DNA of 64,000 nt from Akkermansiaceae bacterium UBA2367 (GCA_002344525.1 DDTJ01000029.1:1-64000), one strand, 5' to 3'. Counted from the stretch's first letter, positions 42,630 through 52,088 are shown. Made by a program: numbers and translations. The notes: generated from the letters alone by a model not told the origin.

Positions 42630-43268
42630 ATGAAACGCCTCCTCCTGCTCTTCCTCGGGCTTGCCCTGCTCGTCCTCGTCCCCTTCGCGATCTGGGGCGG
42701 GGCTTTCGAGGCGGCGATGTCGCCGGAGCGGCTGGCCGCGTCCTTCCGCGAAGCGCGGGGCTGGGCTTGGCTGGCGGGGACGGGGCTGCTCGTCGCCGAT
42801 CTGTTCCTGCCGGTGCTCGGCACGGCGGTGATGTCGGTGCTGGGGTTGGTCTACGGCTGGCTCCTCGGCGGACTGCTCGCATCCGTGGGATCGGTCGGGG
42901 CGGGGATGCTCGCCTACGGACTCTGCTGGAAATGGGGACGCCGCGCCGCGCATTGGCTCGCGGGGAAGGACGGGCTCGCGGAAGGGGAGCGCCTTTTCCA
43001 CGGGGAGCTGGGTGGTTGGATCGTCGCCCTTTCGCGCTGGATGCCGGTGCTGCCCGAAGTCGTCGCCTGCCTCGCCGGGATGGCGCGGATGCCCTTGCGG
43101 CGATTCCTCCCCGCCCTCTGCGCCGGGAGCGTGCCGATGGGTTTCGTCTTCGCCTGGATCGGCCATCGCGGAGAGGAGAACCCCGCGCTCGCCCTCGTCC
43201 TCAGCGCGGTCCTGCCGCCGGTGGTTTGGGCGGGGGTGAGGTTATGGTATTCCCGCAAGGTGGATTGA
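42630..43268 (+). CDS. DedA/SNARE-associated (VTT) family membrane protein
   Basis: This 212-residue protein has 5-6 membrane helices with a re-entrant VTT-domain pattern: FLPVLGTAVMSVLGLVYGWL, LLASVGSVGAGMLAYGLCWK-type glycine-rich helix and SRWMPVLPEVVACLAGMARM. The Gly/Pro-rich stretches with RWMPVLPE match the conserved 'R-P-P' region of TVP38/DedA proteins. Such proteins act as lipid carriers or flippases. It is divergent from the PPOX gene and convergent with the aldolase gene. Confidence 0.85.
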   Translation: MKRLLLLFLGLALLVLVPFAIWGGAFEAAMSPERLAASFREARGWAWLAGTGLLVADLFLPVLGTAVMSVLGLVYGWLLGGLLASVGSVGAGMLAYGLCWKWGRRAAHWLAGKDGLAEGERLFHGELGGWIVALSRWMPVLPEVVACLAGMARMPLRRFLPALCAGSVPMGFVFAWIGHRGEENPALALVLSAVLPPVVWAGVRLWYSRKVD

Positions 43269-43276
43269 GTGGCGCG

Positions 43277-44038
43277 TTAGATCGCCCCCCGAGCGGCGCG
43301 GTCCAGTTCCGTCAGCTTCGCTTGGAGACAGGCGATGGGTTCGCCGAGGCAGAGGAAGCGGTAGCCTTCGCGGACGAGCCGGGCACCGTCGCCGATCATC
43401 CACATGGGCTTTCCGGCGGCATGACCGGCTTCGCGGATGGTGGCGAGGGCGTCGCGCAACTCGGGCGCGTCGGGATTCCAGCATACGCCGAGGTCGGCGG
43501 AGAGGTCGTAGGGTCCCACGGCGATGGTGGTGGTGAGGGGATGGGCGGCGATGTCGCGGACGTTTTCTAGCCCGGTGCGGCTCTCGATCTGGGGCAGGAT
43601 GATGAGATGGTCCTCGACGGTCGCCTTCCACGTCTCGTAGTGGAAATCGGCGACCCAAGCGTTGCCGGGGCCTCCGGGGCGGCGTCTTCCGCGCGGTCTC
43701 ATCCAGACGGCGTCCTGGATCGTGCGCATCGTGTCGAGGGATTCCACGCAAGGGACGAGCAGTCCGCAGGGTCCGAGGTCCATGGCGAGGCGCATGGGGG
43801 TGTATTCCGGCTCGGGCGGGCGGATGAGCACGGGGAAGCCGACGCGACGTCCGATGGCGCAACCTTCCGCGACCCGTTCGGCGTCGTGGGTGAGGTGTTC
43901 GAGGTCGATGATGAGGTAGTCGAGTCCCGCCTCCATCGCCACCTCGACGAGGCCCGGCCAGAAATGCCGGGTGGCGAGGGCACCGGTGACGATGTCCCCG
44001 GCATCGAGCTTGCGGCGCAGGGTGATGGCGGAGTTCAT
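43277..44038 (-). CDS. HpcH/HpaI-family aldolase (citrate lyase-like)
   Basis: This 253-residue TIM-barrel enzyme has the class II aldolase pattern: ALATRHFWPGLVEVAMEAGL, YLIIDLEHLTHD, metal ligand Glu in ILPQIESRTGLENV and Asp in AVGPYDLSADLGVC. The active-site Arg is in RPPEPEYTPM. These enzymes cleave or form 2-keto-3-deoxy acids (or related 4-hydroxy-2-oxo acids) with pyruvate. It may act in sugar-acid breakdown. Upstream is a repeat-rich gap, and downstream the gene converges with the DedA-like gene. Confidence 0.92.
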   Translation of the reverse strand: MNSAITLRRKLDAGDIVTGALATRHFWPGLVEVAMEAGLDYLIIDLEHLTHDAERVAEGCAIGRRVGFPVLIRPPEPEYTPMRLAMDLGPCGLLVPCVESLDTMRTIQDAVWMRPRGRRRPGGPGNAWVADFHYETWKATVEDHLIILPQIESRTGLENVRDIAAHPLTTTIAVGPYDLSADLGVCWNPDAPELRDALATIREAGHAAGKPMWMIGDGARLVREGYRFLCLGEPIACLQAKLTELDRAARGAI

Positions 44039-44363
44039 TGCGTCTACTTGATGGAGTTTGCTTCGTTAAATGGAGATTTTGACCACGAATGGACACCGAT
44101 GAACACGAATTCTCTCGATCTCTATTCGTGTGATTCGTGTCATTTGATGCTTCGCATCTATCTCCGTTTTGCTTCGATTGTGGTCAAAATCGAAACTCAC
44201 CAAGGTAGATCAGGGATGTCGGCAAAGCCTCTTCATTTGCGGTGATTCGCGTTCCATCTGCGGCCATTCGCGTTTTTGTCTTTCAACGCGAATGGCCACG
44301 AATGCCCGCAAATTTGCGCGAATCCGAACCGATGGACGGGATGCTTTTTCGATCATGGCGCTC
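44039..44363. repeat. intergenic region with dispersed repeats (family 3, copy B)
   Basis: This 325-base gap contains GACCACGAATGGACACCGAT and GTGATTCGTGTCATT motifs (44083-44145), then ATCTGCGGCCATTCGCGTTT and AACGCGAATGGCCACGAATG (44257-44300). Base composition is more AT-rich than the genes. No gene or RNA is seen; the repeats resemble those at 41165 and 57420. Confidence 0.7.
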
Positions 44364-45812
44364 TCAGTTCGCCCCCTTCAACTCGGCGGCCATCTCCATG
44401 AGGGCGTCGAGGAGTTTCACGGAGGCTTGCGGTTCGAGGTTGTTCGTCCCCGGCCAAGTTTCGTATCCGCCGAGTTCGAAGTGGCGCGGGGTGGGCATGT
44501 AGCCGTAGTAGCCGTTGGCCAGCTCGATCATGAAGGATTTTTCGAAGGGGCTGCGCTCGCGGAATTCGAGTCCGGTCTCGGCGAAGGTTTCGCAGGGCGA
44601 GGTGCCGATAAGGATGCCGCCGATGCGGAAGGCTTGGACCGGCAACTTCGTCTCGGGGCTGGCTTGGGCGAGGCGCTGGACGCGCCCGGCGTAGGAGAGG
44701 GGCAGCACGGCCTTGTCGCCGATGCGCGGCGCGTTGGCTTCGGTCTCGCGTGCCCATTGGAGGAGTTCCTCGGGGATGGTCCGCCATTTCACATCGAGTT
44801 CGCGGTAGCGGGCGTCGACGACGGCCTCTGTCTGCCATTCGAGGCCCGCGACGGCGGCGGCGACTTTGTCGGCGAGGTCGTTGGCGACATATTGCATCTG
44901 CTCGTAGGGTTCCTTGCGACCGCGCGGCTCGCGGAAGTTGATGTTGTTGATGTCGCCGCTGGTGCCGTTGGCCATCATCGCGACGACGGGGGGATCCTGG
45001 TTCTTCTGCCCCAGCAGACGCTCCACGGCCTTGCTGTAGTATCCGAAGTAGTCCGCCGAGACGTGCGCCCGGCCCACGCCGCCGACGTAGTGGAGCGAGT
45101 AGGCGGTGAGCAGGGAGATGATCTTGCCGTCCGGTTCGCGCAACGCGACGAAGGAGACGCGCGGATCGATTGGTCCGGCGGGCTCGACGAGGTTGGCCGA
45201 TCCGGGGTTCATTTTGACCTTCTCGTCGGTCTTGCCGAAGGGGTTCTCGGGCATCGTGCCCTCTTTGAGGAACCAGCGGCGGTTGAAGACGTGCTCGGGC
45301 GCGTCGAGGTGGCCGAAGGCGATCTCAGCGGGTCGCAGCAGGTTCACGGCGCAGCGCACCCCGTCGGCGATGCGGCGGGCAACGAATTTTTCGTAGTCGG
45401 TCGGCTCGATGTCGGAGGCATAGGCCCGCGGCGGTTTCCCCAAGGCATTCGTGGCCGAGTGGGTATGCGTCGCCGAGATCATGACGTGGCTCGGGGGGAT
45501 GGAAAGTTCGCGCTCGATGTGCTCCTTCGCGGCGAGGGCGGCGGCGCGGTGCAAGCCGAGGAGGTCGCAGACGACGAAGGCGATTTTGGTCTTCCCGTCG
45601 TCGAGGACGAGGCAGCGGGCGTGCAGCTCATCGTGGATGTGCTCGGCGGGGAAAGGGGTGAAGCCGCCGACGATGGGTTCGCCCAGCGGCGGGGTGATTA
45701 CGCTGGTGGCGGCCCCGGCGCGAAGGGCGGGCTTGGCCTCCTGCGCCCCGGTGGGAAGGCAGGGGAAGACGAGGATGGCGGCGATGGCGAAGGAGGAAAG
45801 GCGGCGTTTCAT
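44364..45812 (-). CDS. secreted neutral/alkaline ceramidase-like protein
   Basis: This 482-residue exported protein (signal MKRRLSSFAIAAILVFPCLP, cleaved after QA) matches the neutral ceramidase N-terminal domain family: RAGAATSVITPPLGEPIVGG, then HVMISATHTHSATNALG with the zinc His cluster, and VVAMMANGTSGDINNINF with the catalytic Asn/Gly/Thr region. The C-terminal domain of full ceramidases is shortened. In PVC bacteria such proteins are often annotated only as 'neutral/alkaline non-lysosomal ceramidase', and substrate may not be ceramide. It is alone on its strand, with 140 bases to the next minus-strand gene. Confidence 0.85.
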   Translation of the reverse strand: MKRRLSSFAIAAILVFPCLPTGAQEAKPALRAGAATSVITPPLGEPIVGGFTPFPAEHIHDELHARCLVLDDGKTKIAFVVCDLLGLHRAAALAAKEHIERELSIPPSHVMISATHTHSATNALGKPPRAYASDIEPTDYEKFVARRIADGVRCAVNLLRPAEIAFGHLDAPEHVFNRRWFLKEGTMPENPFGKTDEKVKMNPGSANLVEPAGPIDPRVSFVALREPDGKIISLLTAYSLHYVGGVGRAHVSADYFGYYSKAVERLLGQKNQDPPVVAMMANGTSGDINNINFREPRGRKEPYEQMQYVANDLADKVAAAVAGLEWQTEAVVDARYRELDVKWRTIPEELLQWARETEANAPRIGDKAVLPLSYAGRVQRLAQASPETKLPVQAFRIGGILIGTSPCETFAETGLEFRERSPFEKSFMIELANGYYGYMPTPRHFELGGYETWPGTNNLEPQASVKLLDALMEMAAELKGAN

Positions 45813-45952
45813 GATCTGCACGAGGCTGTCAGGAAGGTGGGCTTTCTTCAAGCCGAATCGCTGGCGCATTCCCGCTGCGCGGACGGCTCCCCACGGGTTT
45901 TCGCACGTATCCGTGCATGGCCGCGCGTCCGACCAAGGGACCACTACGGAAC

Positions 45953-46294
45953 TCAGTTCGCGAGCGAAGCCGGTATTCCCAGCTCCGCGAGATCGGCGGC
46001 GGTGAAGCCGGTGCCGAGCGTGATCACCGTCCACTGGCCGTCCCCCCGCCCTTTGAGGTAGGCGGTGGCCGGGTCGGTCGCACCCGAAAGGGAGCGGACC
46101 TTCACACGGGCGTACCCGCCGGCGACTTTCTCGACCGTGACGGCGGGATCGTTCACTCCGGCTTCTTGGAAGACGTAGCGCATCGTCGCTTGGATGATCG
46201 CGTTGTTGGCCGCTTCGTCCGCATGGGCGGAGGGCATGAGCAGGATCGCGACAGCGAGGGAAAGCAACGGAAGGAACGGGCGGAGTGAGGTCAT
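45953..46294 (-). CDS. small secreted protein of unknown function
   Basis: This 113-residue protein has a signal peptide (MTSLRPFLPLLSLAVAILLM, cleaved after AHA). The mature domain of about 88 residues includes NNAIIQATMRYVFQEAGVND, VEKVAGGYARVKVRSLSG and QWTVITLGTGFTAADLAELG. It looks like a small alpha/beta domain, and I know no family name for it. It is divergent from recG with 103 bases between starts. Confidence 0.65.
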   Translation of the reverse strand: MTSLRPFLPLLSLAVAILLMPSAHADEAANNAIIQATMRYVFQEAGVNDPAVTVEKVAGGYARVKVRSLSGATDPATAYLKGRGDGQWTVITLGTGFTAADLAELGIPASLAN

Positions 46295-46397
46295 GGCGGG
46301 TGCGCTGGATTGGGGAAGCTTGCATGGAATCCATTCCGTCGTCAAGGAGGTGCTCCGAACTGGGTGGCGCTTGCGGCGGATTGCCGTAGCTTCCGCG

Positions 46398-48428
46398 ATG
46401 CCCCAGCGGACCTCCTCCCCTTGGTCTTTCGACACGCCCCTCGAAGCGACCGGCCTGCTCCGCCCCGACCGGAAAACGCGCGAGGGCCTCGCCAAGCTCG
46501 GTCTCGCCACGATGGGCGACGCGATCCTCCATTTCCCCCGCCGCCACGAGGACCGCACGCGCTTCGACCGCTTCCCCGAAGGGGCGATGGACCGGGCCGT
46601 CTGCCTCCATGTCGCAGTGACGGACTGCCGCACGCTCTTCGGACGGGGCCGGGGGCGGCGGAGCTTCGAGGCGGTGGTCGAGCCGGTCGGCGGGGACGCC
46701 CTCGGCAACCGCATCGTCCTGCGCTGGTTCAACCTACCCTATCTCTCCAAGGTCTTCGCCGTGGGCCAGCGGCTCGTGATCTACGGTCAGCCGAAAGAGG
46801 GCAAGCGCCGCGTCGTGATCGACCATCCCGATTTCGAGATCATCGAGGAGGACGGGGCCGACGCCGCGCCGCACATGGGGCGCATCGTGCCGGTCTATCC
46901 GCTCGCGGCGGGGCTGGGGCAGAGACCGCTGCGGGCGCTGATCCACCGGATTCTCGAAGGCCTGCCTGACGAGGCTGTCCCGGAGGGGCTTCCGCTTGGC
47001 GAAGGGGGCGAAGTCAGCCGCGCCGCCGCGATCCGCGCTTTGCACTATCCCGCGACGATGGAGGAGCTGGAGCCGGCCCGTCGCCGCCTCGCCTTGGAGG
47101 AGTTCGTCGCGCTCCAACTCGAACTGCTCCGCCGCCGCTCCGAACACCGCGCCTGTGGCGGGGTGGCCCGTTGCGGGCCGGGGCGTCTCTTGGAGCGCTT
47201 CCTCGCGGACCTGCCTTTCGCTCCGACCGGGGCGCAGACCCGCGCCATCGCCGAGGTCCGGGCCGACCTCGCTGCGCCTGTGCCCATGGTGCGGCTCTTG
47301 CAAGGCGACGTGGGCGCGGGCAAAACCCTCGTCGCGGCGGCGGCGGTGCTGCTCGCGGTGGAGTCGGGCTGCGACGCCGCCCTGATGGCCCCGACCCAGA
47401 TTCTCGCGGAGCAGCATTTCCGCACCTTCCGCGACTGGTTCGCCCCGCTCGGGGTGGAGGTGCGGCTCCTCACCGGCTCGCGCGAGGAGTCGAGCGAGCT
47501 GCCGCTCTTCTCCGCCACCGCCCGCGCCGCGTCCGGGACTCTCCTGATCGGGACGCACGCCCTCTTCCACGGGCGGGCCGGGTTCGAGAACGGACTCGGC
47601 CTCGCCGTGATCGACGAGCAGCACAAGTTCGGAGTGGCGCAGCGAGAGGCCTTGGTCGGGCAGGGCGAATCGGTCGAGGTGCTGGCGATGACGGCCACGC
47701 CCATCCCGCGCACCCTCACCCTCGCCTGCTACGGCGACCTCGATGTCTCGATCCTCGACGAACTGCCCGCCGGGCGCGGCAAATTGATCACCGGCGTCCG
47801 TCTCACGACGCAGACGGAGCAAGCGGCGGCCTTCGTGCGCGAGCAGCTCGCGGCGGGCCGCCAAGCCTACATCGTCTATCCGCTCATCGACGAGTCAGAC
47901 AAAGTCGCCGCCGGGGCGGCCACGGCGGCTTTCGCGGAATGGTCAGAGCGCCTCGCCGGCCATCGCGTCGGCCTGATCCACGGCCGCATGGACGGGGAGG
48001 AGAAGGACAGGGTCATGTCTGGCTTCCGACAGGGTCAGATCGATGCCCTCGTCGCGACCACGGTGATCGAGGTCGGGGTCGACGTGCCGAACGCGAACAC
48101 GATGCTGATCTACCACGCCGAGCGTTTCGGCCTCGCCCAGCTCCACCAGTTGCGAGGCCGCATCGGGCGCGGTGAGCACAAGAGCTACTGCGTCCTCCTC
48201 GTCGATCCGGAGCAGCCCGAGGCGCGCGAGCGGCTGTGCATCCTCGAGGAGACGCGCGACGGCTTCCGCATCGCCGACGAGGACCTGCGCCAGCGTGGGC
48301 CGGGCGAAGTGCTCGGGACGATGCAGAGCGGGCTGCCGGATTTGCGCTTCGCGGACCTGCTGGGCGACACGCGTCTCGTGATGGAGGCGCGGCGGATTGC
48401 GGAGGGGATGGTGGACGGCAAACGGTAG
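46398..48428 (+). CDS. recG: ATP-dependent DNA helicase RecG
   Basis: This 676-residue helicase remodels stalled replication forks and Holliday junctions. The N-terminal wedge domain (OB fold) spans about 60-170. The SF2 core has Walker A in LLQGDVGAGKTLVAAAAVLL, motif Ib PTQILAEQHF, DEAD-type motif DEQHKFGVAQRE, TATPIPRTL, QAYIVYPLIDES, and motif VI HQLRGRIGRGEHKSYC. The length is normal for RecG. ATG 46398 starts MPQRTSSPWSFDTPL; earlier in-frame sequence is not conserved-looking. Convergent with the pyrimidine-dimer glycosylase gene. Confidence 0.97.
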   Translation: MPQRTSSPWSFDTPLEATGLLRPDRKTREGLAKLGLATMGDAILHFPRRHEDRTRFDRFPEGAMDRAVCLHVAVTDCRTLFGRGRGRRSFEAVVEPVGGDALGNRIVLRWFNLPYLSKVFAVGQRLVIYGQPKEGKRRVVIDHPDFEIIEEDGADAAPHMGRIVPVYPLAAGLGQRPLRALIHRILEGLPDEAVPEGLPLGEGGEVSRAAAIRALHYPATMEELEPARRRLALEEFVALQLELLRRRSEHRACGGVARCGPGRLLERFLADLPFAPTGAQTRAIAEVRADLAAPVPMVRLLQGDVGAGKTLVAAAAVLLAVESGCDAALMAPTQILAEQHFRTFRDWFAPLGVEVRLLTGSREESSELPLFSATARAASGTLLIGTHALFHGRAGFENGLGLAVIDEQHKFGVAQREALVGQGESVEVLAMTATPIPRTLTLACYGDLDVSILDELPAGRGKLITGVRLTTQTEQAAAFVREQLAAGRQAYIVYPLIDESDKVAAGAATAAFAEWSERLAGHRVGLIHGRMDGEEKDRVMSGFRQGQIDALVATTVIEVGVDVPNANTMLIYHAERFGLAQLHQLRGRIGRGEHKSYCVLLVDPEQPEARERLCILEETRDGFRIADEDLRQRGPGEVLGTMQSGLPDLRFADLLGDTRLVMEARRIAEGMVDGKR

Positions 48429-48465
48429 ATGGTGGAGGGTTGGGGAAGAGCGGACACGCCGCGTC

Positions 48466-48906
48466 TCATCCGGGCGGCCCGGTCTTTTCCCAAGGCCGGA
48501 CTTCCCCGGGGATGATGTGGAACAAGGGATGGGGTTCCGGATCGACGATGGCGGCGATCCCTTGGTAGCGCTCCGGGGAGCGGATCTGGAGCTTGTTCTT
48601 CAGATGGCTCCATTCATACAGCAGTTGCCCCTTGGTCTCCGGGAGTGCTTCGATCTCACGACGGCTCAGGATCTTTTCTTTGTCGAAGCGATAGTCTCTC
48701 GAATCCGCCTCGGCGGCGAGTCCTGACAGGAAGGCCCCGATAGCGTCGAGCGGACGGGGATGGGCTTGGAAGCGGACCAGTTGCGGGTGGTTGCGATAGC
48801 CCTTCGTCCTCCCAGCCAGCACCTTCTGGGCTAGCAGGGCCTCCCGCCAAGCGGCGACCAATCCCGCAGGATCGAGGTATTTCGGATGCAAGGTCCAGAG
48901 TCGCAT
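48466..48906 (-). CDS. pyrimidine-dimer DNA glycosylase (endonuclease V-like)
   Basis: This 146-residue protein begins MRLWTLHPKYLDPAGLVAAW and continues REALLAQKVLAGRTKGYRNH, the signature of the Pyr_excise family (T4 DenV and relatives). N-terminal Met removal would expose the amino group, here Arg2, where T4 endonuclease V uses Thr2. It would cut at UV-induced cyclobutane dimers. Start placed at MRLWTL. The rest (YEWSHLKNKLQIRSPERYQG) matches family length. Convergent with recG. Confidence 0.85.
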   Translation of the reverse strand: MRLWTLHPKYLDPAGLVAAWREALLAQKVLAGRTKGYRNHPQLVRFQAHPRPLDAIGAFLSGLAAEADSRDYRFDKEKILSRREIEALPETKGQLLYEWSHLKNKLQIRSPERYQGIAAIVDPEPHPLFHIIPGEVRPWEKTGPPG

Positions 48907-49036
48907 GGGATGCCGCGGGGGGCGTCCCAAGGGAATTGCTTTTTCCCGTGGCGTCAAGGATTCCCCTCCGCCCAGCGGTGCGGGCTGCTCCTTCCCCCCA
49001 TCAACAACCAAGGATCAAGGACAACGGACCAGCCGA

Positions 49037-49588
49037 CTACCCCGGCAGCCGCCAGCCCACGGGAATCTCGATGGACTGGTTGAAGCGGTTGCGGTATTTC
49101 ACGAGGCCATGCTTCGCGCCGTATTCGTGGACGAGCTTGGTGACCTTCACGTCGAAACAGCAGTATTCGGCGATGTCCATGATGCGCCCCTCCTGCCACC
49201 ATTTGATCGCGTCGGTGCCGACGGCGGTCTTGCTCTCGCCGAGGGTCTCGCCGGCCACGGCGTCGAGCTTGGGCCGGTGTTCCAGGGTTTTCTCAAGATC
49301 GACCATCAGATCGAGGTTCCGCGTGCGGTGGGGCAGGTCGAGGATGGTGTAGCCCATCAGCACCTCGTAGTCGAAGGAGACGTGGTTGAAGCCGACGACG
49401 AGGTCGGCGGCGCAAAGCTCGTCGATGAGCTCCTGCACGGTCGATTCGTCGTAGATCCGGTAGCGGTTCTCCGCCGTGCTAAAGGTGACGCCGACGGACA
49501 TGCCCATGTCGGCTTTGCGGTCCCAGCCGCCGACGTCGTTGGCGGAACGGCGGGTCTCCAAGTCGAAGTAGACGAAATTCTCGGCCAT
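49037..49588 (-). CDS. DEDD-type 3'-5' exonuclease/RNase H-fold protein
   Basis: This 183-residue protein has the DnaQ-like pattern: FVYFDLETRRSANDVGGWD (first Asp/Glu), LVVGFNHVSFDYEVLMGYTI (second Asp) and MDIAEYCCFDVKVTKLVHEY (third and fourth acidic residues, with the last Asp of the pattern). It resembles predicted 3'-5' exonuclease modules encoded near helicases. It is a minimal domain with no other module. It follows the GH57 gene with 8 bases spacing and forms the end of that operon. Natural substrate unknown. Confidence 0.82.
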   Translation of the reverse strand: MAENFVYFDLETRRSANDVGGWDRKADMGMSVGVTFSTAENRYRIYDESTVQELIDELCAADLVVGFNHVSFDYEVLMGYTILDLPHRTRNLDLMVDLEKTLEHRPKLDAVAGETLGESKTAVGTDAIKWWQEGRIMDIAEYCCFDVKVTKLVHEYGAKHGLVKYRNRFNQSIEIPVGWRLPG

Positions 49589-49596
49589 CGCCCCGC

Positions 49597-51204
49597 TCAG
49601 ACGTAGGGTTCGTAGAGGTTCCAAGGCAGATCGGCGAACGAGGGGTCGGACTCCTCGATCTCGTCGAAGACCCCCCCGTCGTCCTCGCGGGTCGCGACGG
49701 AGCGGAGGCGGTCGAAGCGGTCGAGATGCTCGCGCGTGCGCCGCTCCGCGTAGTGGCGCGAGGCTTCGTTCTTCATCAGGAAGGCCCAGTCGCTCGATTG
49801 CGCGAGGAGCAGTTCCTTCGTCATGAGCCGGATGGCGCGCTCGCGATGCTTCACCGCCTCCTCGTCGATGCCGGAACGGTTCTCCTCGAAGAGCCTTACG
49901 AAACGGGCGAGTTGTTCGGAGCGCTGCTGGATCTCTTCGTGGATCCAGTTGTTCTCCTCGCTCGTCCAGGTCTCGAAGTAGCCGCCCTCGCCCCAGGAGG
50001 AGGACACCGGAGCGGCCGAGGGGAAGGCGCGGTCCTTGTTCGCCGCGAGGTAGGCGCCGGGGGTGGTGAAGGCGAAGTCGCCGCGCTGCGCCGTCCGCCG
50101 GAAGACTTGTTCGAGGAATTCGACGCCCTCGTACCACCAGTGCCCGAAGAGGTCCGCGTCGAAGGCGCAGACGACGAGCGGGTTTTCGACGCCTTCGGCC
50201 TCCAGCGCGGCGAGTTGGGCGCCCCGGCTGGCGACGAAGCGCACGGAATGCTCCTCGACGGCGCGGGAGGCGAGCTCGGGATCGTAGGTTTCGCTGCGGT
50301 CGTCGGTGCGGGCGAGGCGGTAGTATTTGATCCCGGTGAACTGGCGCTGGCCGCTCTCGCCGAGGTATTCGCCGAGGTATTCCATCGGGGCCTCCAGCCC
50401 GATGTCGCGGAAGAAGTCGCGGTAGCGTTCGTCGCCGGGAAAGCCCTCGTCGGCGTTCCACACCTCGCTGCTGCTCGCGTGGTCGCGACCGAAGATGTGC
50501 AGCCCGTCGGCGGTGACGCCGGGGTTGAAGGGAAAGGCCTCGCTCGTCTGCGGGGAAGTGGTCAGGGCGTGCTCCTCGACGAGGGTCCAGTCGATGCCCT
50601 CGCGGGAGAGGATGGGGCCGAGGGCCGGGGCGTAGGCGCATTCCGGCAGCCAGAAGCCGCGCGGCATGCGGCCGAAGCACTGCACGTACTGCCGGATGCC
50701 GGCGCGGATCTGCGCCTGCACCGACTCGGGCACGCGCATGAGGAGGGGGAGCAACCCGTGGGTCGCGGCGCTCGCGGTCAGTTCGAGATGGCCGCTGTCG
50801 CGCAGGTCGGCCCAAGCGCGGAGGAGGTCGCATTGGCAGACGTCCACGTAGAGGGAGCGGAGGCGGTGGAGGCGCTCCTCGTAGCGGACGGCGAGCTCGC
50901 GCATCCCGGTGATGTCGCCGCGTTCGACCTCGTCGCGGCAGAGGCGCAGGGTGCGGTCGAGGTAGGAGAGGGTGCGGCGGCGCAGGACGCGGTCGCGCAG
51001 CATCGCGAGGAGGGTGGGCGAGAGGTCGAGGGTCAGGCGGAAGGGCACCCCCTCCTCCCGCAGGCGGAAGAGGGTTTCGAGCAGGGGCAGGTGCGTCTCG
51101 ACGAGGGTGCTGTGCAGCCAGTCCTCTTCGAGGCAGTGGGGCACCTCGGGATGCCACACCCAGGGGACGTGGGCGTGCAGGACGATGGAACAGTTTCGAC
51201 TCAT
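49597..51204 (-). CDS. glycoside hydrolase family 57 protein (1,4-alpha-glucan branching enzyme-like)
   Basis: This 535-residue protein has the GH57 N-terminus MSRNCSIVLHAHVPWVWHPE, the nucleophile Glu in PRGFWLPECAYAPALG (conserved motif 3) and the acid Asp in VVCAFDADLFGHWWYEGVEF (motif 4). The C-terminal helical region includes MTKELLLAQSSDWAFLMKNE, which is characteristic of the family's branching-enzyme subgroup. It probably remodels glycogen-like glucan. It overlaps the RDD/GYF gene by four bases, so translation is coupled. Glycogen synthase or other glycogen genes are not nearby. Confidence 0.92.
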   Translation of the reverse strand: MSRNCSIVLHAHVPWVWHPEVPHCLEEDWLHSTLVETHLPLLETLFRLREEGVPFRLTLDLSPTLLAMLRDRVLRRRTLSYLDRTLRLCRDEVERGDITGMRELAVRYEERLHRLRSLYVDVCQCDLLRAWADLRDSGHLELTASAATHGLLPLLMRVPESVQAQIRAGIRQYVQCFGRMPRGFWLPECAYAPALGPILSREGIDWTLVEEHALTTSPQTSEAFPFNPGVTADGLHIFGRDHASSSEVWNADEGFPGDERYRDFFRDIGLEAPMEYLGEYLGESGQRQFTGIKYYRLARTDDRSETYDPELASRAVEEHSVRFVASRGAQLAALEAEGVENPLVVCAFDADLFGHWWYEGVEFLEQVFRRTAQRGDFAFTTPGAYLAANKDRAFPSAAPVSSSWGEGGYFETWTSEENNWIHEEIQQRSEQLARFVRLFEENRSGIDEEAVKHRERAIRLMTKELLLAQSSDWAFLMKNEASRHYAERRTREHLDRFDRLRSVATREDDGGVFDEIEESDPSFADLPWNLYEPYV

Positions 51205-52070
51205 GAAATTCTAACCGACTGGAGGATTAATAAGACGAAAAAGGCGCAAATGGCCAGCACAATCCTGGCGGGCCCCAGGGGCGGCTGCTCCACCCGGGTC
51301 TTCAGGTGCTGGTCCCAGAGGCACTGCCCCGTCGAGGTCAGCCGGAAGAAGCTGAAGACCATCCCGATGAGGATGAAGGGGAACTGGTAGAACCCCACCC
51401 CCAGCACGTAGGCGTAGAAAGACCTCCCCAGCGAGGGGAGCAGGGGGACGCGCGTACCGTCGAGGGCCTTCACTTTCAATCCGAAGAGGGCCTTGCCCGG
51501 TGTCGCGCCGAAGAGGTGGACGAGGATCCCTTCGAGCGCATGCCAGCCGACGAGGGAGAGCAGGAAGGTGCGGGCGAAAAGCATGGCCTCGGGCTTGCTC
51601 AACTCCTCGAAGTAGCGTGCGAAGAATTCGGCGGTGCCTTCGCCCGGTTGCGGCGGTTTGATGACGAAGTCGGCGGATTGCAGGATGGCTCCCGAAACGA
51701 GGGTGTAGACGAGGGTGAAGTCGAACATCCTCGCCCAGAAGCGGACGAAGGGCCGCGACGGCGCGACGGCGGCGCTGACGACGACCGGGCCGACCTCCGG
51801 CAGGGGGGCTCCGGGAAAAGGCTCCTGCGGCGGGAAGTGCGCCGGATCGGGAAGGGGCGGCGGCGAGGGCCGCTCGGGAGGGGAGGGCGGGAGGCTCCGC
51901 TCGCGCACCGCTTCGAGGGCGGGGATCTCGTGGATCGGCCTCCATTCGTCGAGACCGCGATGCCACGCAAGGGTGTCCGGCGTGGCCTCGCCGCTTTCGA
52001 GCAGTTCGCCGACCTTGAAGATCGAAAAGGGGCCCGCTTTTTCGCCCCCGAGGGAGAGGTAGAAGTCCAT
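51201..52070 (-). CDS. GYF_2 and RDD-domain membrane protein
   Basis: This 289-residue protein begins with a GYF_2 domain (MDFYLSLGGEKAGPFSIFKV, then EATPDTLAWHRGLDEWRPIH) and a Pro-rich linker (60-100). The C-terminal RDD domain has about three membrane helices (RFWARMFDFTLVYTLVSGAI, then GATPGKALFGLKV and RSFYAYVLGVGFYQFPFILI). The GYF-like part may bind Pro-rich peptides. It lies 18 bases after the LolC-like gene and its stop overlaps the GH57 start. Function is not known. Confidence 0.82.
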   Translation of the reverse strand: MDFYLSLGGEKAGPFSIFKVGELLESGEATPDTLAWHRGLDEWRPIHEIPALEAVRERSLPPSPPERPSPPPLPDPAHFPPQEPFPGAPLPEVGPVVVSAAVAPSRPFVRFWARMFDFTLVYTLVSGAILQSADFVIKPPQPGEGTAEFFARYFEELSKPEAMLFARTFLLSLVGWHALEGILVHLFGATPGKALFGLKVKALDGTRVPLLPSLGRSFYAYVLGVGFYQFPFILIGMVFSFFRLTSTGQCLWDQHLKTRVEQPPLGPARIVLAICAFFVLLILQSVRIS

Positions 52071-52088
52071 GGCTGGGAAAGGGGAGGG

